From Acetobacteraceae bacterium (GTDB taxonomy: Bacteria; Pseudomonadota; Alphaproteobacteria; Zavarziniales; Zavarziniaceae): a stretch of 49,390 bases of DNA. The stretch spans positions 1 to 49,390 of the forward strand of contig CANCOY010000009.1 of assembly GCA_947379865.1 (NCBI GenBank). The letters run 5' to 3'. Below the pieces are notes generated by a model, which was given only the letters and a program-made list of their open reading frames with translations, had not been told where the DNA came from and did not search any database. The position numbers and the translations under genes are program-made. Positions 39,515-47,761 of this stretch are shown in pieces; position 1 is the first letter of the stretch; every line of letters begins with the position of its first letter.

Positions 39515-42500
39515 ATGCTTTCGGAACTGTGTATCCGCCGGCCCGTCATGACGACGCTTGTCATGCTGGCCATCCTGCTTGTGGGGCTGTTCGGCTATCG
39601 CCTGCTGCCGGTGGCGGCCCTGCCGCGCGTTGATCTGCCGACCATCCAGGTCTCGGCCATCCTGTCCGGCGCCAGCCCGGAGACAATGTCATCGGCGGTG
39701 GCCACTCCGCTTGAGCGGCAGTTCGCCACCATTGCCGGTGTCAGTTCCATCACCTCCATCAGCGGCCTCGGCACAACGTTCATCACCCTGCAGTTCGACC
39801 TCGACCGCGACATCGATGGGGCGGCGCTCGACGTGCAGTCGGCGCTTTCAGTTGCGGCCCGGCGCCTGCCGACCGAGATGACGACGCCTCCCAGTTTCCA
39901 GAAGGTGAACCCGGCCAACCAGCCCGTCATCCTGCTGGCCCTGACCTCCTCGACGCTGCCCCTGTCGGAGGTAAACGAATATGCCGACAGCATGATGTCG
40001 CCGCGTCTGGCAACCCTTTCAGGGGTGGCGCAGGTTTCGATCTATGGCGCGCAGAAGTTCGCGGTGCGGGTGGGCTTTGACCCGGATGCCCTGGCATCGC
40101 GGGGCATTGCCATTGATGAGGTGCGCGCCGCCCTGGTTGCCGCCAATTCGAACAGCGCCGTTGGCCAACTGAGCGGAAATGACAAGAGTTTCACCCTTGA
40201 GGCCACCGGCCCCATGGCGCGGGCGGCGCTCTACCGCCCGTTGATCGTGGCCTGGCGCAAGGGCGCGCCGGTGCGGCTGTCGGATGTGGCCAAGGTCGAG
40301 GACGCGGTCGAGAACAACAAGCTGGCCAGCTGGTTCAACGGCACCCGCTCCATCGTTCTGGCGATCCAGCGCCAGCCCGACGCCAATACGGTTGCCGTCA
40401 CCGATGCCGTCAAGAAGTTGATTCCGGAGTTCCGCCGCCTTCTGCCGCCCTCGGTCAATCTGGATATCCTGGTCGACCGTTCCCAGTCGATCCGCGAAAG
40501 CGTTGACGACGTCCGCTTTACCCTTGTCCTCACCATGGCGCTGGTGGTGATGGTGATTTTTGTCTTTCTCAGGAACCTGCGGGCCACCCTCATCCCGGCC
40601 CTGGCCCTGCCCGTCAGTCTGGTGGGGACCTTTGCCGGCATGTACCTGCTGGGCTTTTCCATCGACAATCTCAGCCTGCTGGCCCTCACCCTCTCCGTCG
40701 GCTTTGTGGTGGATGATGCCATCGTGATGCTGGAGAACGTGGTGCGCCATGTGGAGGATGGGGAGCAGCCCTTTCCGGCGGCGCTGCGAGGCAGCCGCGA
40801 GATTGGCTTCACCATTCTTTCCATGACCATCTCGCTGGTGGCGGTGTTCATCCCGGTGCTGTTCATGGGGGGCGTGGTGGGGCGCCTGTTCAACGAATTC
40901 GCCGTGACGATCAGCATTGCCATCATCATCTCCGGCTTTGTTTCCCTGACCATGACCCCGGCCCTGTGCGCCCGTCTGCTGAAGCCGCTGGATGCCGCAT
41001 CCCCGCACAGGCAGGGTGCCATCCTGGCCCTGCTGGAAGCCGGCTTTGACCACCTGCTCGCCGCCTATGGCCGCACCCTCGACCAGGCTTTGCGCTATCG
41101 CCGCGTGGTGCTTGGGGCCACCGTGCTGACGGTGGGTCTGACGGTCTGGGCCTATGGCGCGATCCCCAAGGGATTTTTCCCCAACGAGGATGCCGGCCTC
41201 ATCTTTGCCTCCACCGAAGGGCCGCAGGACATTTCCTTTGACGCCATGGTGGCCTGCCAGAAGATCACCGCAGAAATCATCCGCGCCACCCCCGATGTGC
41301 TGCTGGCGAACTCCATCGTGGGCATTTCTGGCTCGTCATCGGCCATGAACAACGGCCGCATGTTCATCCAGCTGAAGCCCCGCGAAGAACGACGCCCCAT
41401 TGCCGAGGTGCAGGAAATCCTGCGCCAGCGCCTGGCCCCGGTGCCGTGCCAGAAGGTCTATCTGCAGCCGGTGCAGAACCTGCAGATTGGCGGGCGCATG
41501 GCCAAGGCGCAGTACCAGTACACACTTCAGGGTGTGGACCCTGCCCAGCTCTATGCCTTTGCACCCAAGCTTGAGGCGCGGCTGCGCACCCTGCCGGCGT
41601 TCCAGGACATCAGCACCGACCTGCAACTGGCCAATCGCCAGGCGAGGGTTGAGATCGACCGCGATACGGCCGCAAGGCTGGGTGTGAGCGTGGCCCAGGT
41701 GCGGGCCTCGCTCTACAGCGCCTTTGGCTCGGAGCAGGTCTCAACGATCTACACGCCGAGCAATTATTATCAGGTCATTCTTGAGGTCGACCCAAGGCTG
41801 CAACGCGACCCCACCTCCCTGTCGCATCTCTATGTGCGCAGCGATAAAGGCACCCTCGTGCCGCTGGATGCCGTTGCCAGCATAACCCTTGGCCCGGGCG
41901 CCCTCTCGATCTCCCATCAGGGACAGCTGCCGGCGGCAACCATCTCGTTCAACCTTGTGGCTGGCTATTCGCTGGGGCAGGCGGTAACGGCAATTGATGC
42001 GGCCAATCTGGAGCTTGGCCTGCCGGCTACGATTACAGGCAGCTTCCAGGGTACGGCCCAGGCCTTCAAGGATTCCTTCAACAACCAGGGCCTGCTGCTG
42101 CTGGCGGCCCTTGCGACGATCTATATCGTGCTGGGCATTCTCTATGAGAGTTTCGTCCACCCGCTGACCATCCTGTCGGGCCTGCCCACGGCGGGTCTGG
42201 GCGCCCTTGGCACCCTGGCGCTGTTCCGCATGGATCTGAACGTGATCGGGATCATCGGCATCGTCATGCTGATCGGCATTGCCAAGAAGAACGCCATCAT
42301 GATGGTGGATTTCGCCATGGCCCGCCGCAATCAGGCTGGCCTCAGCGCCGAGGCGGCCATCCGCGAAGCCTGCCTGCTGCGCTTCCGCCCCATCATGATG
42401 ACGACGCTGGCCGCCATCGCAGGAGCCCTGCCCATCGCCCTTGGCACCGGCGCCGGCGCGGAATTGCGCCAGCCGCTTGGCATTGTGGTGGCTGGTGGCC

Positions 42501-42601
42501 TGATCGTCTCGCAGTTCCTGACGCTGTTCATTACCCCGGTGGTCTACATCTATCTCGACCGTCTGAGCCGCAAAAAGCCGATGGCTGTCCAGACAAGCTG
42601 A
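39515..42601 (+). CDS. RND efflux transporter, HAE-1/MdtBC-like (complete)
   Basis: The 1028-residue inner-membrane pump has full family length. It starts MLSELCIRRPVMTTLVMLAI, with first membrane segment 10-30. The porter domain includes NPANQPVILLALTS. The proton-relay motif is SVGFVVDDAIVMLENVVRH near residue 400, and the second-half GIVMLIGIAKKNAIMMVDFA contains the conserved lysine of segment 10. The overall pattern resembles MdtB/MdtC-type pumps, here as a single gene with its adaptor and no outer-membrane factor. In E. coli that class exports bile salts, novobiocin and siderophore-like compounds; the substrate here is unknown. It differs from the pump at the left edge, so the region holds two separate systems. 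Confidence 0.95.
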   Translation: MLSELCIRRPVMTTLVMLAILLVGLFGYRLLPVAALPRVDLPTIQVSAILSGASPETMSSAVATPLERQFATIAGVSSITSISGLGTTFITLQFDLDRDIDGAALDVQSALSVAARRLPTEMTTPPSFQKVNPANQPVILLALTSSTLPLSEVNEYADSMMSPRLATLSGVAQVSIYGAQKFAVRVGFDPDALASRGIAIDEVRAALVAANSNSAVGQLSGNDKSFTLEATGPMARAALYRPLIVAWRKGAPVRLSDVAKVEDAVENNKLASWFNGTRSIVLAIQRQPDANTVAVTDAVKKLIPEFRRLLPPSVNLDILVDRSQSIRESVDDVRFTLVLTMALVVMVIFVFLRNLRATLIPALALPVSLVGTFAGMYLLGFSIDNLSLLALTLSVGFVVDDAIVMLENVVRHVEDGEQPFPAALRGSREIGFTILSMTISLVAVFIPVLFMGGVVGRLFNEFAVTISIAIIISGFVSLTMTPALCARLLKPLDAASPHRQGAILALLEAGFDHLLAAYGRTLDQALRYRRVVLGATVLTVGLTVWAYGAIPKGFFPNEDAGLIFASTEGPQDISFDAMVACQKITAEIIRATPDVLLANSIVGISGSSSAMNNGRMFIQLKPREERRPIAEVQEILRQRLAPVPCQKVYLQPVQNLQIGGRMAKAQYQYTLQGVDPAQLYAFAPKLEARLRTLPAFQDISTDLQLANRQARVEIDRDTAARLGVSVAQVRASLYSAFGSEQVSTIYTPSNYYQVILEVDPRLQRDPTSLSHLYVRSDKGTLVPLDAVASITLGPGALSISHQGQLPAATISFNLVAGYSLGQAVTAIDAANLELGLPATITGSFQGTAQAFKDSFNNQGLLLLAALATIYIVLGILYESFVHPLTILSGLPTAGLGALGTLALFRMDLNVIGIIGIVMLIGIAKKNAIMMVDFAMARRNQAGLSAEAAIREACLLRFRPIMMTTLAAIAGALPIALGTGAGAELRQPLGIVVAGGLIVSQFLTLFITPVVYIYLDRLSRKKPMAVQTS

Positions 42602-42684
42602 GCCATCCCGCCGACGCGAGCATTGACACCGTTACAGGCCGTGCGACCCTTGATCGTCAAAATTGACATATCCCGGGGGGAATA

Positions 42685-43098
42685 ATGAAAATCGAACTCT
42701 TGATGCTGACCTATTCCGTGGGTCTGCTGTTTGTGCTCATCCTGATCCAGGCGACATCCGGTACCCTTGTCCAGGGCCTGATGAACCTTGCCGGCCCGCG
42801 TGACAGCCTGCCGCCCAAGGGCGTGTTTCAGGCCCGCGCAGGCCGCACGGTCGACAATCACCGCGAAGGTCTGATCCTGTTTGCGCCGCTGGTGCTGGTT
42901 GCCGCCGTTTCCGGCGTCTCAAACGAGCTGACGGTGCTGGGCGCCCAGCTGTTCTTCTATTCGCGCGTGGTCCATGCCGCCGTCTATCTGGCCGGCGTGC
43001 CCGCTATCCGCCCGGCCGTCTGGGCCGTGGGCATTGTTGGCACCGCCATGATTTTCTACAGCCTGGTGACCGCCGTTGCGGCGGTTGTGCCGGCCTGA
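42685..43098 (+). CDS. MAPEG-family membrane protein
   Basis: The 137-residue protein has four hydrophobic segments and the MAPEG pattern (membrane-associated eicosanoid/glutathione metabolism). The conserved central part is RAGRTVDNHREGLILFAPLVLVAA and FFYSRVVHAAVYLAGVPAIRPAVWAVG. Some bacterial members conjugate glutathione to lipophilic electrophiles; others have no shown activity. GGGGGGAATA precedes ATG 42685. It follows the RND pump by 83 bases on the same strand and could share its transcript, which would suit detoxification. It is convergent with the methyltransferase gene. Confidence 0.85.
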   Translation: MKIELLMLTYSVGLLFVLILIQATSGTLVQGLMNLAGPRDSLPPKGVFQARAGRTVDNHREGLILFAPLVLVAAVSGVSNELTVLGAQLFFYSRVVHAAVYLAGVPAIRPAVWAVGIVGTAMIFYSLVTAVAAVVPA

Positions 43099-43109
43099 TC
43101 AGCGACTGT

Positions 43110-43131
43110 GCGGGGCGCGCAAGTGCCCCGC
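43110..43131. terminator. Bidirectional hairpin between convergent MAPEG and methyltransferase genes
   Basis: GCGGGGC (43110-43116) and GCCCCGC (43125-43131) form 7 perfect G-C pairs with an 8-base loop, in the 44-base gap between the two stop codons. There is no T run. Confidence 0.5.
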
Positions 43132-43142
43132 GCTTCCTGCTT

Positions 43143-44036
43143 TCAAAGCTGCTGGCGCAAAGCGGCAATGTGTTCCGGGCCGATGCCGCAGCAGCCACCG
43201 ATGATGTTTGCCCCTTCCGCCTGCCAGGCGCGGGCAAAGGCCAGATAGCCCTCCGGCGTCAGATCTTCCCGGATATCCAGCACCACCGCATTGGCCGTGG
43301 CATCCTGCTTTTGCGGCGGGAAGGCATTGGCATAAACGCCGATGCGGATATTCGCCCACAGCTGCCGCAACACATCCCCCGCCACCCGCACGGCATCAGC
43401 CATCACCTCAGGCTGGCTGCAGTTGAAGAGCACGGCCGCAGCCCCAAGGCGCACGGCGGCCGCCACCGCATCGGAAACTGACTGGCCAGACCGCAGGCGC
43501 GGATCGCCCGCCACCACCGTCTCATCGCTCAGGGTGAACGACAGCCACAAGGGCCGCCCGTCATCGCCCAGCAACGCGCGGACAAGCTCTGCCTCGGCAA
43601 TGGTGCTGAGGGTCTCCGCCAGCCAGAGATCGACAAAGGGCGACAGGCCGCGGATCAGCGTTGCCAGAATGGGGCGGGCTTCCTCCGCATCAAACAGGTC
43701 GGCACGATAGGAGCCGCAGATGGGCGGCAGGGAGCCAGCCACCTGTACGGCTGACGGGGCGCCATTGGCCACCTCCCGCGCCAGACGGCCAGAGAGGCTG
43801 GCCAGCCCCTCCCCCTCTGCCGCAAAGCGTTCTGCACCCAGATGAAATGGCACCACCGCATAGCTGTTGGTGGTGATCACATTGGCGCCGGCCTGCACAT
43901 AAGCGGCATGCACGGCAGAGACGAACGCCGGCCCCTCGATCAGGGCAAGCGCCGACCATTCGGGCTGGCGGAACGGGGCGCCCCTGCGCTTCAGTTCACG
44001 GCCCGTGCCGCCATCAAGCACCAGCACCTCGTCCAT
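43143..44036 (-). CDS. Homocysteine S-methyltransferase family protein
   Basis: The 297-residue zinc-dependent methyltransferase domain belongs to the family of BhmT, MmuM and the N-terminal module of MetH. Zinc ligands are Cys206 in LFNCSQPE and Cys282-Cys283 in GGCCGIGPEH. LVLDGGTGRELKRRG at the N-terminus and YVQAGANVITTNSYA are typical. It would transfer a methyl group from a donor such as S-methylmethionine or a betaine to homocysteine; the donor is not evident. AGGAG lies 8 bases before ATG 44036 and includes the stop TAG of the upstream reductase gene, so the two are coupled. Confidence 0.9.
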   Translation of the reverse strand: MDEVLVLDGGTGRELKRRGAPFRQPEWSALALIEGPAFVSAVHAAYVQAGANVITTNSYAVVPFHLGAERFAAEGEGLASLSGRLAREVANGAPSAVQVAGSLPPICGSYRADLFDAEEARPILATLIRGLSPFVDLWLAETLSTIAEAELVRALLGDDGRPLWLSFTLSDETVVAGDPRLRSGQSVSDAVAAAVRLGAAAVLFNCSQPEVMADAVRVAGDVLRQLWANIRIGVYANAFPPQKQDATANAVVLDIREDLTPEGYLAFARAWQAEGANIIGGCCGIGPEHIAALRQQL

Positions 44037-44046
44037 CGCGCGTCTC

Positions 44047-45030
44047 CTAGATGCGGCCTTCCTTGACCATCCAGTCGTAGCAATCCTTGACCATCACCTT
44101 GAGGGGGACAGTCTCATAGCCCAGTTCCGTTCGGGCGCGGGCAGACGGCGCCGTCATGGCCCGGCCACCCAGGCCCTCGGCCATTTCGGGGGTGAAGCTG
44201 GGCTCCTTGCCCGTGACGCTGCTGACCAGATCATTGACCCGGGCCACCAGTTTCAGCAGAGGTGCAGGCATGGCTTTTGCGGGTACGGGCTTGCCCAGCA
44301 GGCGGGCGATTTCCTGCACCAGTTCAAGGAAGGTGCCCTCAGTCCCCGCAAGGAGGTAATGCCCCCCGTTCACCCCCTTGTCGGCCGCCGCAATATGGGC
44401 GCGGACGATCTGGGTAACATGGCCAAAGCTGAGGCTGGCCGGAGGGACGCCCGGCAGGGCACCGGTCTTGACGAGGCCAAACAGCCGCGACCAGGTGCCA
44501 ATGTCATAGGGGCCAAGGATGGCGCCCGGCTGCATGATCACCACTTCCAGGCCCCGGCTGATGGCAGCGCGCGCCACCTCCTGGCCCTGCCATTTGGTCA
44601 ATTCATAGTTCACCCGGCTGCTGGCCGCCTTGCTGGGCGTATCCTCGGTGATCTCACCAGCGGCGCCGCCATAGGCCGAAATGGAGGAGGTGACGATCAG
44701 CCGGCGCACGCCCTTTGCGATGGCGGCCTCCACCACATTGGCGGTGCCCTCAACATTGTCGCGGGTCTGCTCGGCATTGCGCTTGCGCCACATGTTGGTG
44801 TTGCCCGCCACATGGAACAGGGTATCGACCCCCTCAGGGATCGCATTGAGCAGCGACTGCCGGTCGGTGATGGTGCCCTCGACGCGGGCCGCCTGAAAAC
44901 GCTTCAGGAACTGCAGATCGGAATTGCGCCGGTGCAGCGCCGTTACCGCCCAGCCCTGCTTCACCAGTTCATCAATGAGATTGAGACCGACAAACCCCGT
45001 GCCGCCGGTAACAAATGCAGACCGCCCCAT
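44047..45030 (-). CDS. Extended SDR, NAD-dependent epimerase/dihydroflavonol-reductase-like
   Basis: The 327-residue extended short-chain dehydrogenase has the cofactor loop VTGGTGFVGLNLI near residues 7-19 and the catalytic Tyr142 and Lys146 (NYELTKWQG). The pattern of FHVAGNTNMW and MQPGAILGP places it near dihydroflavonol-4-reductase/3-beta-hydroxysteroid-type reductases rather than sugar epimerases. The substrate could be a ketone, aldehyde or sterol-like alcohol. ATG 45030 follows AGGGGG; a TTG at 45033 would add one residue. Only 10 bases separate it from the homocysteine-methyltransferase-like gene. Three small hairpins lie upstream. Confidence 0.88.
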   Translation of the reverse strand: MGRSAFVTGGTGFVGLNLIDELVKQGWAVTALHRRNSDLQFLKRFQAARVEGTITDRQSLLNAIPEGVDTLFHVAGNTNMWRKRNAEQTRDNVEGTANVVEAAIAKGVRRLIVTSSISAYGGAAGEITEDTPSKAASSRVNYELTKWQGQEVARAAISRGLEVVIMQPGAILGPYDIGTWSRLFGLVKTGALPGVPPASLSFGHVTQIVRAHIAAADKGVNGGHYLLAGTEGTFLELVQEIARLLGKPVPAKAMPAPLLKLVARVNDLVSSVTGKEPSFTPEMAEGLGGRAMTAPSARARTELGYETVPLKVMVKDCYDWMVKEGRI

Positions 45031-45048
45031 CAAACACCCCCTGCGCCA

Positions 45049-45096
45049 GGCCCATGGGCCAGCGAACCCCTGAAGGGGCGCAGAATAGCCGATTCT
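45049..45096 (-). other. Run of three short inverted repeats
   Basis: In the 126-base gap between nitroreductase and reductase genes lie the palindrome GGCCCATGGGCC (45049-45060), the hairpin CCCCT/AGGGG (45067-45078) and the hairpin AGAAT/ATTCT (45082-45096). They may terminate the nitroreductase transcript or shape the reductase leader. Confidence 0.4.
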
Positions 45097-45156
45097 GAGG
45101 GCGGGGATATGCGGAGGCCGACAAGATCGCCAGCCCCCGCTTCACCTTGCTTGACC

Positions 45157-45819
45157 TCAGTTGAAGCCGAGGAACTTGATCTGCTCGTCCAGCGGCACGC
45201 GCTCGCGCTGGAAGCCATTGATCGGCGCCGCCTCGTCGCCATAGCCAATGGCAATGCCGCAGAACAGCATGATGTCGTCGCCCAGGCCCAGATGCGCCTT
45301 GATGGTGCGGCCATAGGTGCCCATGTACTCCTGCGGGCAGCTGTCCAGCCCTTCTTCACGCAGCAGCAGCATGATCGTCTGCAGCCACATGCCGACGTCC
45401 GACCACTGGGCTTCCTTCATGAACTTGGGGAAGTGGCACAGCAGCAGCACGGGCGCACCGAACGAGGTGAGGTTGGCGCGGGCAAAGGCCTCGCGCTGGT
45501 CGGTCTGCTCGCGGCTGACGCCCATCGCGCCATAAAGCGCCGCCCCCACGGCCTGCAGGCGGGGCAGATACTTTGCGTGCTGACCAGGCGCCGCCCAGTC
45601 ATATTCCGCCGGATCATCGGGCTGGGCCGCCAGCAGCACATCCTGCAGCGCCTTCAGCGGCGCGCCGGTGAGCACCGTCGCCTCCCAGGGCTGGTAATTG
45701 CAGCCAGACGGCGCCATGCGCGCCCGGTCGAGCACACGCTGGATGGTTTCGAACGACACGGGCTTGTCATGATAGGCGCGCACAGAGCGGCGCGTGGCCA
45801 CGGCCTTGGAGGTTTCCAT
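45157..45819 (-). CDS. Nitroreductase family flavoprotein
   Basis: The 220-residue FMN-dependent oxidoreductase of the nitroreductase superfamily reduces nitro groups, quinones or enones with NAD(P)H. Family marks are TRRSVRAYHDKPVSFETIQRVLDRARMAPSGCNYQPWEATVLTG (FMN phosphate and ring contacts), SDVGMWLQTIMLLLREEGLDSCPQ and the C-terminal GIAIGYGDEAAPINGF. It forms a dimer in all studied members. The start at METSKAVATRRS has AGGAAA upstream; an earlier frame from 45903 adds an unconserved tail. It stands between the glycan genes and the reductase on the same strand and is likely its own unit. Confidence 0.93.
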   Translation of the reverse strand: METSKAVATRRSVRAYHDKPVSFETIQRVLDRARMAPSGCNYQPWEATVLTGAPLKALQDVLLAAQPDDPAEYDWAAPGQHAKYLPRLQAVGAALYGAMGVSREQTDQREAFARANLTSFGAPVLLLCHFPKFMKEAQWSDVGMWLQTIMLLLREEGLDSCPQEYMGTYGRTIKAHLGLGDDIMLFCGIAIGYGDEAAPINGFQRERVPLDEQIKFLGFN

Positions 45820-45908
45820 AGGGTATTTCCTGCAGATGAATAGGTCGCGACGGGTAGCACGCCATGCGCAGACAGGCAAACCCTGGCCCCGATCCCCTGC
45901 CAACCCCT

Positions 45909-46931
45909 TCAGGCTTCCAGCTGGCGACGTACCAGTTCCTCAGCGCGGCGCGCGGGGGGCGGGCTGGGCCGCGATGTGACGTTCCTGGAATTGCTTCTGC
46001 CAGAAACCAGATCGGCCGAGAGCGCCCGCAGCCCTTCGCGCAGAGGCACCTTGGCTGATATTCCAAGAACGGCCTGAGCGGCGGTGGGATCACCAATGGA
46101 GGCCACGATATCGCCCGGGCGTTGAGGACCATGGGTAACCACAACCTCGCGCCCCATCACGTCGGTCAAGGCGTGCGCGAGGTCAAGGATGCTGGTCGGA
46201 TGACCGGTGCAGACATTCAGGACCTGCGCCGAAGGTCTCGAGGCTGATCGCAGCGCCCCGAAGGCCGCACCCAAATGCGCGACAACGTCGCTGACATAGA
46301 CGAAGTCTCGCACCTGCTGGCCGCTGCCATGCACCGTGATACCCGCACCGGCCGCAATACGGGCCGCAAAGATGCTGATCACCCCGGAATAGGGCGAATG
46401 GGGATCCTGCCGGGGGCCAAAGACATTAAAGAAGCGCAGCCCTATGTTGGGGACGCCATGCAACGACGCGCCGACAGCGGCATGCAACTCGCTGCCAAGT
46501 TTGTCCACGCCATAGGCCGTGCGGGGAACCGGGCGAACGCTTTCAGTAATCGGTTTTCTACCTTGGTCGCCATAGATTGCCGCCGAGGAAGCGTAAACCA
46601 CTGGCAGCCCGCCCGCCTGCCGTGCTGCGTCAAGCACCGCCACGGTTCCAGCCTGATTGACCCGATTGGTCCCCAACCAGTCGATGTTTGAACGCTCGAC
46701 CGAAGCGATGGCGGCCAGATGAAAAATTCCGGAAATGCCCTCGGTTGCCTCGCGAAGGAGCGCCGCATCTGCGACATCGCCCACAAGCAACTCGGCGCGC
46801 GGGTCGAGATTGGCACTCTTCCCCGTCGACAAGTCATCGAGGACGCGCACGGCATAGCCGTCGCGCAGCAAGGCGTCCACAAGATGGGAACCGATAAAGC
46901 CAGCGCCACCCGTAACCAGCAGAGATGCCAT
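45909..46931 (-). CDS. NAD-dependent sugar-nucleotide epimerase/dehydratase
   Basis: The 340-residue extended SDR resembles UDP-glucose or UDP-N-acetylglucosamine 4-epimerases. The NAD loop is LLVTGGAGFIGSHLVDALL (4-22), followed by DDLSTG. Catalytic Tyr140 and Lys144 lie in TAYGVDKLGSE. LRFFNVFGPRQDPHSPYSGVISIF and GSGQQVRDFVYVSDVV are typical of GalE/WbpP-like enzymes. ATG 46931 was preferred over a TTG at 46940. The last 35 residues (SGRSNSRNVTSRPSPPPARRAEEL) look like a disordered tail. With the two glycosyltransferases upstream it makes a surface-polysaccharide unit. Confidence 0.9.
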   Translation of the reverse strand: MASLLVTGGAGFIGSHLVDALLRDGYAVRVLDDLSTGKSANLDPRAELLVGDVADAALLREATEGISGIFHLAAIASVERSNIDWLGTNRVNQAGTVAVLDAARQAGGLPVVYASSAAIYGDQGRKPITESVRPVPRTAYGVDKLGSELHAAVGASLHGVPNIGLRFFNVFGPRQDPHSPYSGVISIFAARIAAGAGITVHGSGQQVRDFVYVSDVVAHLGAAFGALRSASRPSAQVLNVCTGHPTSILDLAHALTDVMGREVVVTHGPQRPGDIVASIGDPTAAQAVLGISAKVPLREGLRALSADLVSGRSNSRNVTSRPSPPPARRAEELVRRQLEA

Positions 46932-46948
46932 GATACGCAAACCCCTCT

Positions 46949-47761
46949 TCAGAGTGCGGCAGCCAGTGCTGCGTCTGCCCGGCGGCCGGCCTGCGGAACC
47001 GCGCCATGGGGCAGATAGGGAAGGAGCCCCTCTGCAGAATTCTGGCGGCCTAGCGAACCGGTTTCCTTTACGCGGATCAGATGCACCGTTTCGGGAACGA
47101 CAAGATGAGGAATGCCAGCCCAGAGGGTTTCCATATTCCAGGACCAGTCCTCGATGCCAAAGCCGCGAATGCGATCAACCGGCGAATATGGAAACCGCAA
47201 ATGGATATCGCGCAGCGTTAGAACGTTCGCTGACCAAGTGTTCTCAAGGAACAGGATGTCCCTATTGAAGCCTAATGCATTGCTAGAGTTGTGGAACATG
47301 TGACCCGATTGTGCTGGGCCATGCGGAATCGTACCCACTGAGTAAGGTCTAAAGTCGCTCTCAACGAAATAATACAGGGCTTGCGGATGCCAGATGGCCT
47401 CCGTAGGCGCCCCCGCCTCCGTTGCCATCCGATGCGCACATGCAAGCCAGTCCTCGCCCCAGAGGTCGTCGCCATCAAGGAACGCCAAGAATTTTCCACG
47501 CGCGCTGGCTACCCCTGCATTGCGTGCCAGGCCAAGGTCCCCAACTGAGACCTCCTGCACGGCATCAAGCCAGCCGCCACGTGCGGCGACCATGTGCCTT
47601 GTGAGGTCGTCCGGTCGGTCGAGCACTGCCTGGGTTTGAACGTTCAGCCCAGCGTTACCTGCGCGCTCGACAAGATCGCGCATGGAGGACAGCGCAGGAA
47701 GTGCGAGGGCACCCTCACGATGCATGATCACTGTGACAGTAATGTCAGGTATCTCGCTCAT
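46949..47761 (-). CDS. Glycosyltransferase family 2 protein
   Basis: The 270-residue GT-A fold enzyme starts ITVTVIMHREGALALPALSSM, the usual first strand and helix. VSVGDLGLARNAGVASARGKFLAFLDGDDLW contains the metal-binding DGDD (96-99). The C-terminal part (FGIEDWSWNMETLWAGI) supplies an ED pair in place of the catalytic-base region. It would add a sugar from a nucleotide donor in the cytoplasm. ATG 47761 overlaps the stop of the upstream glycosyltransferase (ATGA), so the two are coupled. Its base composition is visibly less GC-rich than the core genes, which suggests transfer, as is common for glycan loci. Confidence 0.9.
   Translation of the reverse strand: MSEIPDITVTVIMHREGALALPALSSMRDLVERAGNAGLNVQTQAVLDRPDDLTRHMVAARGGWLDAVQEVSVGDLGLARNAGVASARGKFLAFLDGDDLWGEDWLACAHRMATEAGAPTEAIWHPQALYYFVESDFRPYSVGTIPHGPAQSGHMFHNSSNALGFNRDILFLENTWSANVLTLRDIHLRFPYSPVDRIRGFGIEDWSWNMETLWAGIPHLVVPETVHLIRVKETGSLGRQNSAEGLLPYLPHGAVPQAGRRADAALAAAL

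Noticed and set aside
44005..45843. Plus-strand frame of 612 codons opposite the methyltransferase start, reductase and nitroreductase
   Set aside because: It runs antisense across three recognisable genes and the intergenic hairpins and has no homologous motif.
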